From contig NZ_QICJ01000001.1 of assembly GCF_003201105.1 (NCBI RefSeq), positions 496,001 through 560,000 of the forward strand: a DNA stretch of 64,000 nucleotides. Direction: 5' to 3'. Positions within the stretch are counted from its first letter, which is position 1; the number at the start of each line of letters is the position of its first letter. A program made the translations under genes and the position numbers. The stretch comes from Dyella sp. AtDHG13 (GTDB lineage Bacteria > Pseudomonadota > Gammaproteobacteria > Xanthomonadales > Rhodanobacteraceae). Of this stretch, positions 10,101 to 17,774 are shown in pieces. Under the pieces are notes generated by a model that was not told the origin of the DNA, made no database searches, and worked only from the letters and a program-made list of their open reading frames with translations.

Positions 10101-10815
10101 GAACGTGCCGGTGTCCGGCTCGCTGGACGATCCGCAGTTCAGCATGGGCGGCCTGATCTGGCGCGCCATCGGCAACCTGATCGCCAAGGCGGCCACCGCG
10201 CCGTTCCGACTGCTCGGCGCCGCCTTCGGCGGCAGCAACCACGAAGACCTGGGCTATGTGGAGTTCGATCCGGGCTCGGCCGTGCTCGACAAGAACGCGC
10301 AGGAGCGCCTCGGCAAGATCGTCGCCATGCTCAACCAGAAAACCGCGCTGAACCTCGACATCATCGGTCGCGTCGATCCGTCGAAGGATCAGGACGGCCT
10401 GCGCAAGGTCACCGTGGACAACATGGTGCGCCGCCAGAAGGCGCTCGACGACGGCGGCAAGAACGCCGACACCTCGGACGCGGCGCTCGCCGCGGTCAAC
10501 GTGACGCCCGACGAGTACGACAAGTACCTCAAGCGCGCGTACAAGGACGACGACTTCAAGGGCAAGCCGAAGAACTTCATCGGCCTCAAGAAATCGCTCG
10601 AACCCGATGACATGCGCAGCCTGATGGAAACCAACGTGGCCGTTGACGATGCCGCCATGCGCGACCTCGCACAGCGCCGCGCCGCCGCCGTGCAAAGCTG
10701 GCTCAAGGGCAAGCTGGACGACAAGCGCGTATCGATCAAGGACCCCAAGCTCGATGCCAAGGGCATCGACGACAAGGGCCGGACGACGCGGGTGGAGTTC
10801 GGGTTGCATCAGTGA
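7144..10815 (+). CDS. AsmA-like DUF748 envelope protein
   Basis: A 1223-residue protein anchored by one N-terminal membrane helix (about 22-43, SLILAIVVVVFGVLGFLAAP), followed by an AsmA-like start (IEKHASAALQRPVTLGAVHLNP) and long beta-rich DUF748 repeats in the periplasm. A Pro/Ala linker at about 785-820 splits two DUF748 blocks. The C-terminal part (LGYVEFDPGSAVLDKNAQ..., then LDIIGRVDPSKD) looks like a degenerate OmpA-type domain. AsmA/YhdP relatives bridge the two membranes and move phospholipids; that role is an inference here. The start at 7144 is preceded by GGGAG; the longer frame would begin inside the repeat element. It lies between tdh and kbl with an intergenic repeat on each side. 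Confidence 0.85.
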   Translation: MAGLFSNPRLAAGRDRALAIAKSRRTRKISLILAIVVVVFGVLGFLAAPGIIRSQIEKHASAALQRPVTLGAVHLNPYTLRLELDQLHIADQDGKSSFVDIDQAVINASWSSVFRLKPVLDELSLQGPRIHFVRTSDQRFNFSDIIDRLNATPSDPNAPPTRFAISNISVHNGDIQFDDDALKTKHHVENLELGIPFIANLPSDTDVFVQPLLSMKVDGSPLRVEGHTKPFADSRESTVGFRLDRFDLARYMGYVPAKLPVAIPKGLLSGDLTLHFVQAKPAPQLQLTGKLALDDFALNSSDGQAILTLGKGAADLTDVQPLQSRYVLGTLTLDQAQLYYTSTADGRSNFDTLTAPSPQPANTKAQPTDLRIGSITLANSAIHYGNATGKIDLGKLHGGIQGLSMLPAPPAKLDVTSEFFGGELSMKGTVDLAKDKLLATLNTRQVDLAPLQAATYQGLAARLTGGKLDSIGQLQVDWGKPFNVHLSDAHTTVTDFAMEPQFKGHGSPVAWKTLESEIKLIDLATQQAQLGTVKATGLALDVQRNSNKYISLVDLFAAKDAPKKKAADNSPPWHWSIEHLAFDNAAVVFTDLAAGGKPVKIKIDSLSGGMDNLSDKLNEPREMKLSGNVDKGSFTANGKVQPLPTLADIQLDTKRLDISTFQPYISVPLNVTISSARVSSSGKLHYDGRSAEPKLTYKGNAALEQVRIQDKLTGDDFLRWRTLSGNQLDVSYGYGAPRMHVGTLVLSSFYARMIVNSNGTLNLTEVVANPEQAPVSVTRGENEQPVAGAKPAEATPGPAPAPAPAVAATPAPASSAPTEPAADIRIGGVTLVNGQLNYTDNFIKPNYTANMTKVTGKIGAFGTKPGDPPADLSVQAALNDDSPIDIDGTINPLQPVAFLDIKGKANEVELTGMSAYSTKYTGYPITAGKLTVDVHYMLDQRKLNADNHIFITQLTFGDRDESPGVKHLPVKLAVALLKDTQGNIDVNVPVSGSLDDPQFSMGGLIWRAIGNLIAKAATAPFRLLGAAFGGSNHEDLGYVEFDPGSAVLDKNAQERLGKIVAMLNQKTALNLDIIGRVDPSKDQDGLRKVTVDNMVRRQKALDDGGKNADTSDAALAAVNVTPDEYDKYLKRAYKDDDFKGKPKNFIGLKKSLEPDDMRSLMETNVAVDDAAMRDLAQRRAAAVQSWLKGKLDDKRVSIKDPKLDAKGIDDKGRTTRVEFGLHQ

Positions 10816-10845
10816 TGCTTCGGCGTGGCAGAGCACGCCAAAGCA
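10816..10845 (+). terminator. hairpin after the DUF748 gene
   Basis: TGCTTcGGCGTG pairs with CACGCCaAAGCA with one mismatch, beginning directly after the TGA stop. No T-run follows, so termination is uncertain. Confidence 0.4.
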
Positions 10846-10880
10846 AGGCCAAAGCGCCAATCCGGCGAAACACCACCTGA

Positions 10881-11026
10881 GCCGTCATTCCGGCGCAGGC
10901 CGGAATCCAGTGGCGAGAGCATTCGGTTTTCGCCACAGGGCAGACGCCCTTTTGAAGATCCCTGTGGCGCCTCGTGAAAACCGGGCGATGTCGCTACTGG
11001 ATTCCGGCCTGCGCCGGAATGACGGC
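10881..11026. repeat. GTCATTCCGGC-type palindromic repeat, long form (copy A)
   Basis: A perfect 31-bp inverted repeat (GTCATTCCGGCGCAGGCCGG core; arms 10881-10911 and 10996-11026) encloses about 84 bp. The inside holds a second inverted pair (CGGTTTTC with GAAAACCG, and GCCACAGGG with CCCTGTGGC). The same architecture occurs at 63211-63347. It lies between the DUF748 gene and kbl. Confidence 0.85.
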
Positions 11027-11081
11027 CCATTGCAGCCCACGGCGAGTCGGCCAGCCGATTCCTTCCCACCCAGCCCCCAAG

Positions 11082-11104
11082 GGGTCAAAATAGCCTTTTG
11101 ACCC
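11082..11104 (+). promoter_or_regulatory. stem-loop in the kbl leader
   Basis: GGGTCAAAA pairs perfectly with TTTTGACCC around TAGCC, 16 bp before the kbl start codon. It could be an operator or an RNA hairpin next to a weak ribosome site. Function is unknown. Confidence 0.4.
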
Positions 11105-11119
11105 AGCTGGAATTCCCCC

Positions 11120-12313
11120 ATGAGCTACCCCGGCCAGTCGCGCTTCGCCAGCGAACTCGAATCGATCCGTGAGCAGGGCCTGTTCAAGGCCGAGCGCATC
11201 ATCACCTCGCCGCAGTCGGCGAAGATCCGCCTCGACAGCGGCAAGGAAGTGCTCAACTTCTGCGCCAACAACTACCTGGGCTTGGCCGATCATCCCGACG
11301 TGATCCAGGCGGCCAAGGACGCGCTGGACACGCACGGCTTCGGCATGGCTTCGGTACGCTTCATCTGCGGCACGCAGGACCTGCACAAGGCGCTGGAGAA
11401 GAAGATCGCCGACTTCTTCGGCACCGAGGACACCATCCTCTACGCCGCCTGCTTCGATGCCAACGGCGGCCTGTTCGAGCCGCTGCTGGGCGAAGAAGAC
11501 GCGATCATCTCCGACGCGCTCAACCACGCCTCCATCATCGACGGCATCCGCCTGTGCAAGGCCAAGCGCTTCCGTTACGCCAACTGCGACATGGCCGACC
11601 TGGAAAAGCAGCTGCAGGCCGCCGACGCTGCCGGCGCACGCACCAAGCTGATCACCACCGATGGCGCCTTCTCGATGGATGGCTTCATCGCGCCGCTCGA
11701 CCAGATCACGGCGCTGGCCGAGAAGTACAACGCGCTCGTGCACATCGACGAATGCCATTGCACCGGCTTCCTCGGCGACACCGGCCGCGGCTCGGCGGAA
11801 GTCAACGGCGTGCTGAACAAGATCGACATCATCACCGGCACCCTGGGCAAGGCGCTGGGCGGCGCGCTGGGCGGCTTCACCACCGGCCACAAGGAAGTGA
11901 TCGAGATGCTGCGCCAGCGCTCGCGCCCGTACCTGTTCTCCAACTCGCTGCCGCCGCACGTGGTCGCTGCCGGCATCAAGGTGTTCGACATGCTGTCCGC
12001 CGCGGGCGACCTGCGCGAACAGGTCAAGGAGAACACGCGCTATTTCCGTGAGCAGATGACCAAGGCGGGCTTCGACATCAAGCCCGGCGTGCACCCCATC
12101 GTGCCGGTCATGATCTACGACGCGAAGAAGGCGCAGGCGATGGCGAGCGAACTGCTCGACGAAGGCATCTACGTCACTGGCTTCTTCTACCCGGTGGTGC
12201 CGCAGGGCCAGGCGCGCATCCGCACGCAGATGAGCGCGGCGCATACGCGCGAACACCTCGACCAGGCCATTGCGGCCTTCACCAAGGTCGGCAAGAAGCT
12301 GGGCGTGATCTGA
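11120..12313 (+). CDS. kbl: 2-amino-3-ketobutyrate coenzyme A ligase (glycine C-acetyltransferase)
   Basis: PLP enzyme that splits 2-amino-3-ketobutyrate with CoA into glycine and acetyl-CoA, completing threonine breakdown after Tdh. The product is 397 residues, close to the E. coli length of 398. Alpha-oxoamine synthase landmarks are present: [10 protein letters not shown] near the N-terminus, [12 protein letters not shown], and the PLP lysine K244 in [10 protein letters not shown]. The start [20 protein letters not shown] matches the family start. It is the last gene before a convergent gene, with a strong hairpin after its stop. Confidence 0.96.
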   Translation: MSYPGQSRFASELESIREQGLFKAERIITSPQSAKIRLDSGKEVLNFCANNYLGLADHPDVIQAAKDALDTHGFGMASVRFICGTQDLHKALEKKIADFFGTEDTILYAACFDANGGLFEPLLGEEDAIISDALNHASIIDGIRLCKAKRFRYANCDMADLEKQLQAADAAGARTKLITTDGAFSMDGFIAPLDQITALAEKYNALVHIDECHCTGFLGDTGRGSAEVNGVLNKIDIITGTLGKALGGALGGFTTGHKEVIEMLRQRSRPYLFSNSLPPHVVAAGIKVFDMLSAAGDLREQVKENTRYFREQMTKAGFDIKPGVHPIVPVMIYDAKKAQAMASELLDEGIYVTGFFYPVVPQGQARIRTQMSAAHTREHLDQAIAAFTKVGKKLGVI

Positions 12314-12322
12314 AACTCGAGC

Positions 12323-12352
12323 CGTCGCCTTGCCTCACGGGGCAAGGCGACG
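12323..12352 (+). terminator. kbl terminator hairpin
   Basis: CGTCGCCTTGCC pairs perfectly with GGCAAGGCGACG around a 6-nt loop, 10 bp after the kbl stop and between two convergent genes. It has no long T-run, so it may serve both directions weakly. Confidence 0.6.
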
Positions 12353-12384
12353 CGTTCCTGACCAATGCCTGCCAGGAGCCGCCT

Positions 12385-13179
12385 TCAAGCCCCGGCCTCG
12401 CCACCCAGCCGCCGGGCCTCCTCCGGCGACAGATGCCTCCACTGCCCTTTGGGCAACTCACCGAGCGCCAGCGGCCCGATCGCCACGCGTATCAAGCGCA
12501 GCACGTCGATACCGTGCGCCCCCAGCAGCCGCCGGATATGCCGGTTGCGCCCTTCGTCCAGCACGATTTCCAGCCACGCGTTCTTTTCACCATGGCGCAG
12601 CAGCGTCGCGCGCCGCGCGGCCAGGCGCTCGCCTTCTTCCACGATGCCCTCGACCAACCGGTCGAGCAGCACCTGATCCGGTATATCGTTGACCTGCACG
12701 TGGTAGGTCTTGTCCACGTGATGCCGCGGTTCGGTAAGGCGCGCCGCCCACACGCTGTCGTTGCTCAACAGCAGCAGGCCTTCGCTGGCCTTGTCGAGCC
12801 GGCCCACCGGTCCCAGCCAGGGCAAGCCGGCGTCCTTCAGCAGGTCATAGACCGTGTCCCGCCCACGCTCGTCGGCGGCACTCACCACGATGCCGCGCGG
12901 CTTGTTGAGCGCAATGTAGACGCGCGTGCTCGCGGCCACCGGTGCATCGTCGAGCAGGATGCGCTGCCGCTCCGGATCGGCGGGACGCTCCGGATCGAGC
13001 ACCACCTTGCCGTCCACCCGCACCCTGCCCTCGCGTATCGCCTTCTCGGCCTGGCTGCGCGAGCACACGCCCATCTTGCTGAGCACACGCGCCAGGCCGT
13101 GGCGTGGCGCCGACGACGTGGAGGCGCGTGATGAGGGACGGGACGAACGCATGGGGAAACTCAGGCCAAAGAACGACAC
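12385..13179 (-). CDS. RsuA/RluB/E/F-family rRNA pseudouridine synthase
   Basis: Converts a uridine of ribosomal RNA into pseudouridine. An N-terminal S4 RNA-binding domain (LARVLSKMGVCSRSQAEKAI, about 29-75) is followed by the catalytic domain with GRLDKASEGLLLLSND, in which the Asp is the catalytic residue, and by LNKPRGIV and EGRNRHIRRLL. The length (264) fits small-subunit-type RsuA or RluE/F enzymes, but the target site cannot be decided. The first start (13179) is GTG; an ATG at 13152 removes nine residues and is equally possible. Basic, Ser/Arg-rich residues precede the S4 domain. Confidence 0.88.
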   Translation of the reverse strand: MSFFGLSFPMRSSRPSSRASTSSAPRHGLARVLSKMGVCSRSQAEKAIREGRVRVDGKVVLDPERPADPERQRILLDDAPVAASTRVYIALNKPRGIVVSAADERGRDTVYDLLKDAGLPWLGPVGRLDKASEGLLLLSNDSVWAARLTEPRHHVDKTYHVQVNDIPDQVLLDRLVEGIVEEGERLAARRATLLRHGEKNAWLEIVLDEGRNRHIRRLLGAHGIDVLRLIRVAIGPLALGELPKGQWRHLSPEEARRLGGEAGA

Positions 13180-13220
13180 CGCGCATGGTAGGCGATACCG
13201 CCCACGCTTCGCGCAAAAAG

Positions 13221-13246
13221 AAAAGCCCGGCTTGCGCCGGGCTTTT
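13221..13246 (-). terminator. rho-independent terminator of the first OmpA-family gene
   Basis: AAAAGCCCGGC-TTGC-GCCGGGCTTTT, read on the minus strand, is followed by TCTTTTT. It lies 22 bp past the stop of the gene at 13269-14366. Confidence 0.88.
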
Positions 13247-13268
13247 CGGTACTGCTGAACAGATCCGA

Positions 13269-14366
13269 TTACTGCTGGACCTGGAGTTCGGTGCGACGGT
13301 TCTGAGCGCGGCCAGCGTCCGTACCGTTGTCGCCGATCGGGTCGTTCTTGCCGTGACCGATGGGACCGACCAGACGATCGGCAGTGATGCCGTGCGCGGT
13401 CAGGTACTTGTACACGATGGCGGCGCGACGCTCGGACAGATCCTGGTTGTAGGCGTCCTTACCGACCGAGTCGGTGTAGCCGGCAACCGTGACCTTGACC
13501 TGCGGGTAACGCTGCAGGGTGTCGACAGCCTGGTCGAGGATGGCGACCGAGTCAGCGGTCGGCTCAGCCAGCGCCTTCTTGATGTCCGTCTCGCCCTTCT
13601 TCGGGCGGTCGAACTTGAAGTTGACGCCGCGCAGGTCGATCACGACCTTCTGCGGGCAGCCATCCGGACCGACGATCGTGCCTTCCGGCAGATCCGGGCA
13701 CTTGTTGTCGCACAGGTTCACGCCGTTGCGGAACTGCTTGGAGCAGTCCGGAGCAACCGGAGCCACCGGGGCCGGGGCCGGAGCAGCAGCCGGCTCGCCG
13801 AAGCGGGACACGATGCTGAAGCCCAGGAACCAGTCGCCGTAGCCGTTCTTCGACGGCTGGCTCTTGTCGTCCCAGTCGTAGCGGTAGCCGGCTTCCACGC
13901 GGAAGTCGGTGCTGTCGGTGATGGTCTTGGAGACACCACCGCCGAGCTCGGCGGCCGGCGACCAGGCCTTGTCGGCCGGGTTCGAGTGGTAGCTGCCCAT
14001 CACGCCCACGAGGGCGTACGGACGCCATGCGTTCCAGTCGCCGTAGTAGAAGCGAGCGGCGACGCCGACGTTGTTGTTCGACCAACGCTGGCTGTTGCCA
14101 CCGTCGATGGTGCGCTTCGTGCGATCGAAGAACACATCGAGCGAGGTGTACGAGTTAATGAAGCGACCAAAGCCCAGGCCGTAGTAGACCTGACGGCTGT
14201 TGGTGTTGCGATCGGTATCGTTGTAGTAGCCGCCCACGGTCGGAGCGATGTACCAGCGGTCATCATAGCTCGGCGTGGTCGCACCAGAGGTGCTGTCTTG
14301 CGCATGCGCGGCACCCACGCCGCCCAGGGCCAGGGCGATCAGGAAATACAAGCCCTTACGATTCAT
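13269..14366 (-). CDS. OmpA-family outer-membrane protein (paralogue 1)
   Basis: A 365-residue porin-like protein. Signal peptide to AHAQ; a beta-barrel domain (about 25-205) rich in alternating aromatic strands (WYIAPTVGGYYND, YGDWFLGFSIVSRF); an Ala/Pro hinge; a Cys-rich linker (four to five Cys, CSKQFRNGVNLCDNKCPD) like thrombospondin type-3 repeats; and a C-terminal OmpA peptidoglycan-binding domain with VTVAGYTDSVGKDAYNQDLS and the conserved Arg block NRRTELQV. It anchors the outer membrane to the cell wall. The start at 14366 has GGAGA nine bases upstream; the longer frame lacks one. It is one of a tandem pair with 14725-15840; the linker region is nearly identical at DNA level. Confidence 0.92.
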   Translation of the reverse strand: MNRKGLYFLIALALGGVGAAHAQDSTSGATTPSYDDRWYIAPTVGGYYNDTDRNTNSRQVYYGLGFGRFINSYTSLDVFFDRTKRTIDGGNSQRWSNNNVGVAARFYYGDWNAWRPYALVGVMGSYHSNPADKAWSPAAELGGGVSKTITDSTDFRVEAGYRYDWDDKSQPSKNGYGDWFLGFSIVSRFGEPAAAPAPAPVAPVAPDCSKQFRNGVNLCDNKCPDLPEGTIVGPDGCPQKVVIDLRGVNFKFDRPKKGETDIKKALAEPTADSVAILDQAVDTLQRYPQVKVTVAGYTDSVGKDAYNQDLSERRAAIVYKYLTAHGITADRLVGPIGHGKNDPIGDNGTDAGRAQNRRTELQVQQ

Positions 14367-14514
14367 CAGGTGTCTCCTCGTTTTATTGGTATTTCGCGTC
14401 CGTTCCACCCCAGACGGAAAACGCGCGTCAAAACTGACTTCTACTCCGGGACTTTTCCTATCCCGTGCTTTGCGTCCCGATCGAAGGAAGTGTCACAAGA
14501 TCAAAGCGCGGCGG

Positions 14515-14523
14515 AGTGTAGCA
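14515..14523 (-). promoter_or_regulatory. extended -10 promoter candidate of OmpA paralogue 1
   Basis: On the minus strand TTTTGCTACACT gives a TGn extended -10 (TGC then TACACT), followed by CTCCGC. The same block with TAAACT occurs upstream of paralogue 2. A transcript from here would have a leader of about 140 nt. Confidence 0.5.
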
Positions 14524-14580
14524 AAACCGTTAAGAGCATCGCACGCATAAATAGACGCAGGTGGTGAACGCCTGTTCAGG

Positions 14581-14617
14581 CAGTTGATCGAAAAGCGAAC
14601 ACGCTATCGATCAACTG
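14581..14617. repeat. 10-bp inverted repeat between the OmpA paralogues
   Basis: CAGTTGATCG and CGATCAACTG are perfect complements separated by 17 bp. It lies beyond the terminator of paralogue 2 and about 60 bp upstream of the paralogue 1 promoter candidate, so it could be an operator. No function is known. Confidence 0.35.
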
Positions 14618-14674
14618 CGACAATGTGTCACCACAAAACAACGCGTTACTTCGCGATGCGCGCTTGCAAAAAAA

Positions 14675-14702
14675 GAAAAGCCCGGTTTTCACCGGGCTTT
14701 TC
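14675..14702 (-). terminator. rho-independent terminator of the second OmpA-family gene
   Basis: GAAAAGCCCGGT-TTTC-ACCGGGCTTTTC, followed on the minus strand by a run of seven T. It sits 22 bp past the stop of the gene at 14725-15840. Confidence 0.9.
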
Positions 14703-14724
14703 TGACTTTCCGAGAGTTGTCGGA

Positions 14725-15840
14725 TTACTGCTGAACCTGCAACTCCGTACGACGGTTGCGGGCGCGGCCTGCATCCGTGTCGTTGGTGTCGATCGGATCG
14801 TTCTTGCCGTGACCGATCGGACCATCCAGGCGGCTGGCAGCGATGCCATGCGCAGTCAGGTAGTCGTACACGATCTTCGCACGACGCTCCGACAGGCTCT
14901 GGTTGTACGCGTCCTTGCCGATCGAGTCGGTGTAACCGGCGACGGTCACGCGCACGTTCGGATAACGCTGCAAGGTGTCGACGGCCTGGTCGAGCACGGC
15001 CAGCGAGTCCTTGGTCGGTTCGGCCAGCGACTTGGCGATGTCCTTCTCGCCCTTCTTCGGACGGTCGAACTTGAAGTTGACGCCGCGCAGGTCGATCACG
15101 ACCTTCTGCGGGCAGCCGTCCGGACCGACGATCGTGCCTTCCGGCAGATCCGGGCACTTGTTGTCGCACAGGTTCACGCCGTTGCGGAACTGCTTGGAGC
15201 AGTCCGGAGCCGGCGGCGGCGGCGGCGGAGCCGGCGGGGCCGGCGGCGCACCGATGCGCGACACGATGCTGAAGCCCAGGAACCAGTCGCCGTAACCGTT
15301 CTTGTTCGGCTGGGTCTTGTCGTCCCAGTCGTAGCGGTAGCCGCCTTCCACGCGGACATCGGAACTGTCGGTGATGGTCTTGGACACACCCACGCCCACT
15401 TCGGCGGCCGGATCGAAGCCGTGATCGAAGTTGTTGATGTGCTGGCTGCCCATCACGCCGCCGAGCAGGTACGGGCGCCATGCCGTCCAGTCGAGGAAGT
15501 AGTAGCGGGCGGCCAGGCCGTAGGTGTTGTTCGACCAACGGCCGCCACCGGCAGCCGCGTCAACGGTGCGCTTGGTGCGGTCGCCGAAGAAATCCAGCGA
15601 GAAGTTGGGCGAGAAGAAGCGGCCGAAACCGATGCCGTAGTAGAACTGGCGGCTATTCGTGTTGCGGTCGGTGTCGTTGTAGTAACCGCCAACGGTCGGT
15701 GCGATGTACCAGCGATCGTCGTAGGTCGGCGTTGTGGTCGGAGCGGTGCTGCTGCCAGCGGCAGTATTGTCCTGCGCGTGAACGGCGCCTGCGCCGCCCA
15801 GGGCGAGGGCAATCAGGATGTACAAGCCCTTACGTTTCAT
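14725..15840 (-). CDS. OmpA-family outer-membrane protein (paralogue 2)
   Basis: A 371-residue paralogue of the preceding protein with the same order: signal peptide (to VHAQ), beta-barrel, a Pro-rich hinge (PPAPPAPPPPPPAP), Cys-rich linker, and C-terminal OmpA domain (VTVAGYTDSIGKDAYNQSLS, NRRTELQVQQ). The ribosome site and spacing (GGAGACACCTG then ATG) are identical to paralogue 1. Both have their own promoter candidate and terminator, so they are likely separate transcripts and not an operon. The barrel loops differ while the linker is almost unchanged. Such duplicates often differ in expression or in phage and antibody exposure; that is inference. Confidence 0.92.
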   Translation of the reverse strand: MKRKGLYILIALALGGAGAVHAQDNTAAGSSTAPTTTPTYDDRWYIAPTVGGYYNDTDRNTNSRQFYYGIGFGRFFSPNFSLDFFGDRTKRTVDAAAGGGRWSNNTYGLAARYYFLDWTAWRPYLLGGVMGSQHINNFDHGFDPAAEVGVGVSKTITDSSDVRVEGGYRYDWDDKTQPNKNGYGDWFLGFSIVSRIGAPPAPPAPPPPPPAPDCSKQFRNGVNLCDNKCPDLPEGTIVGPDGCPQKVVIDLRGVNFKFDRPKKGEKDIAKSLAEPTKDSLAVLDQAVDTLQRYPNVRVTVAGYTDSIGKDAYNQSLSERRAKIVYDYLTAHGIAASRLDGPIGHGKNDPIDTNDTDAGRARNRRTELQVQQ

Positions 15841-15979
15841 CAGGTGTCTCCTCGTTTATTGGTGTACGCGTCCGTTCACCCCAGACGGGAAAAGCAATCA
15901 GGCCGAGGTTCCGAGTTCCCGGTGAAACACGACCTGACTTGAACCAGTGGTGCTTGTTTACCCGAAACGGGCGCGGAGT

Positions 15980-15988
15980 AGTTTAGCA
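15980..15988 (-). promoter_or_regulatory. extended -10 promoter candidate of OmpA paralogue 2
   Basis: Minus-strand TTTTGCTAAACT (TGC then TAAACT) followed by CTCCGC in the same arrangement as at 14515-14523. A TTTGCA sits 16 bp upstream as a possible -35. The leader would be about 135 nt and includes a conserved CCGTCTG...ACGGAC hairpin also found in the paralogue. Confidence 0.5.
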
Positions 15989-16047
15989 AAAGTTAAACAA
16001 TTGCAAATCGACCCCAAACGCCCGTTCATTTTCTGCTCACGCCGTCT

Positions 16048-17499
16048 TTACAGCGTGAAGAAACCCAGGAAATCCGCGATGGGCATTGCGTCCAGCCCGG
16101 CCGGGTCGGCGGTGGCGTTCAGGATGGTCCGGACCTGGCGGGCCGGCAGGTGACCGCGCAGAGCCCCCTCGAACTTCCTCAGCAGGAGCGGGATGCCCTC
16201 GGCTCGGCGCCTGCGATGGCCGATGGGATAGTCGACGGTGACCTTCTCCGTATGGGTGCCGTCCGTGAAGAACACCTGGACCGCGTTGCCGATGTAGCGC
16301 TTGCCGGGGTCGAAGTAGTCGCGGGTGAACTGCGGGTTCTCGCGGACCACCGTCTTGGCGCGCAGCGCATCGATGCGCGGGTCGGCGGCCACGTCGTCGG
16401 TGTAGTCGTCGGCAGTGAGACGACCGAAGATCAGCGGCACGGCCACCATATATTGAATGCAGTGGTCGCGGTCGGCGTAGTCCGCCAGTGGGCCGGTCTT
16501 GTCGATGATGCGCATGCCCGCCTCCTGCGTCTCGATCTCTACCCGCTCGATCTGGTCGATCCTGCCCGCCACGGCAGCATGGAGGCGCATGGCGCATTCC
16601 ACCGCCGTCTGGGCGTGGAATTCGGCCGGAAAGCTGATCTTGAACAGCACGTTCTCCATCACATAGCTGCCGAACGGCCGTTCGAACTGGAAGGCGTCAC
16701 CCTTGAAGGCCACGTCGTAGTAGCCCCAGGTTTTGGCGGTCAGAGCCGAGGGGTAGCCGACCACATCGCGGTACACCGCATTGATGGCGTGGGTGACGGC
16801 GCGCCGGCAGGCGTCGCCCGCCGCCCAGCTCTTGCGCGGCCCGGTATTGGGGGCGTGGCGGTAGGTGCGCAAGGCGCCGTTGTCGATCCAGCTGTGCGAT
16901 ACAGCCGTGATGACCTGCTCCCGCGTGCCGCCCAGCATGGCCGTGGCGACGGCCGTGGAGGCCAGGCGGACCAGGATCACGTGGTCCTGGCCGACGCGGT
17001 TGAAACTGTTCCTGAGGGCGTAGCAGCCCTGGATCTCATGGGCCTTGATGGCCCAGGTCAGCACCTCGCGCACTGTCAACCGCCTACCACCCTCGCGCGC
17101 GGCCTTGCGGTCGAGGTAGTCGGCGACGGCGAGGATGCTGCCCAGGTTGTCCGATGGATGGCCCCACTCCGCCGCCAGCCAGGTGTCGTTGAAGTCCAGC
17201 CAGCGGATCTGGGTGCCGATGGCGAAGGCGGCCTGCACCGGATCCAGCTCGTGGCTAGTGCCCGGCACGCGCGCACCGCCCGGCAGGACGGCACCGGGCA
17301 CGACCGGCCCCAGATGCTTGACGCACTCGGGAAACCGCATCGCCATCATGGCGGTGGCCAGTGAATCCAGCAGCACGTAACGCGCCGTGTCGTACGCCTC
17401 GGTGGAGTCGATCGTGCCGTCGAGCACGTAGCCGGCCACGTCGACCATCTCCTGGTCGGGATCGGGACGCCGGGCGGAACGAAGGTCATGCGCATTCAT
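16048..17499 (-). CDS. prpD: 2-methylcitrate dehydratase
   Basis: Cofactor-independent dehydration of 2-methylcitrate to 2-methyl-cis-aconitate in the propionate pathway. The 483-residue length equals that of E. coli PrpD, and long family blocks are present: IRWLDFNDTWLAAEWGHPSD, NSFNRVGQDHV, LRTYRHAPNTGPRKSWAAGD, YVMENVLFKISFPAEFH and DRDHCIQYMVA. The start at 17499 (ATG, GAGG upstream) fits the E. coli N-terminus; the frame stays open 57 bases further. The gene is divergent from acnD-prpF, which encode the alternative Fe-S route for the same chemistry. Having both is unusual. Confidence 0.95.
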   Translation of the reverse strand: MNAHDLRSARRPDPDQEMVDVAGYVLDGTIDSTEAYDTARYVLLDSLATAMMAMRFPECVKHLGPVVPGAVLPGGARVPGTSHELDPVQAAFAIGTQIRWLDFNDTWLAAEWGHPSDNLGSILAVADYLDRKAAREGGRRLTVREVLTWAIKAHEIQGCYALRNSFNRVGQDHVILVRLASTAVATAMLGGTREQVITAVSHSWIDNGALRTYRHAPNTGPRKSWAAGDACRRAVTHAINAVYRDVVGYPSALTAKTWGYYDVAFKGDAFQFERPFGSYVMENVLFKISFPAEFHAQTAVECAMRLHAAVAGRIDQIERVEIETQEAGMRIIDKTGPLADYADRDHCIQYMVAVPLIFGRLTADDYTDDVAADPRIDALRAKTVVRENPQFTRDYFDPGKRYIGNAVQVFFTDGTHTEKVTVDYPIGHRRRRAEGIPLLLRKFEGALRGHLPARQVRTILNATADPAGLDAMPIADFLGFFTL

Positions 17500-17601
17500 G
17501 GGAAAGCCTCGCAACCTCAAGGGATGTGCCGCACGGATTGTCGAACGGGCGACCATGTTCGCGGCGTGCAGGCCATGGGGCCGTCATCGATAGGCGTCGC
17601 C

Positions 17602-17617
17602 ACTCGACCAAGGTCGC
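17602..17617. promoter_or_regulatory. candidate propionate-regulon operator (site 1)
   Basis: ACTCGACCAAGGTCGC contains the palindrome CGACC-AA-GGTCG and lies in the prpD/acnD divergent control region. The identical 16-mer occurs in reverse orientation upstream of prpE at 32351-32366. The role is inferred from the shared placement. Confidence 0.5.
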
Positions 17618-17774
17618 GCACGCACCCTGCGGGTGGGTCTCGCCTGGGAGGCTGCAGTAGAATGGCGGGCTTGATACCGCGATGTCTCCATCGTGCCTTC
17701 GTATCGGGCAGCGGCGCGTGCGCCGTGTGTCGGCCTGCCATCCGCCGAGCGTCAACTCCAGGGTTCTCGACATT

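Noticed and set aside
7429-10860. 1143-codon open frame antisense to the DUF748 gene
   Set aside because: In GC-rich DNA the frame opposite codon position three stays open. It has no ribosome site, no domain, and a composition typical of such shadows (His/Arg/Gly/Val-rich).
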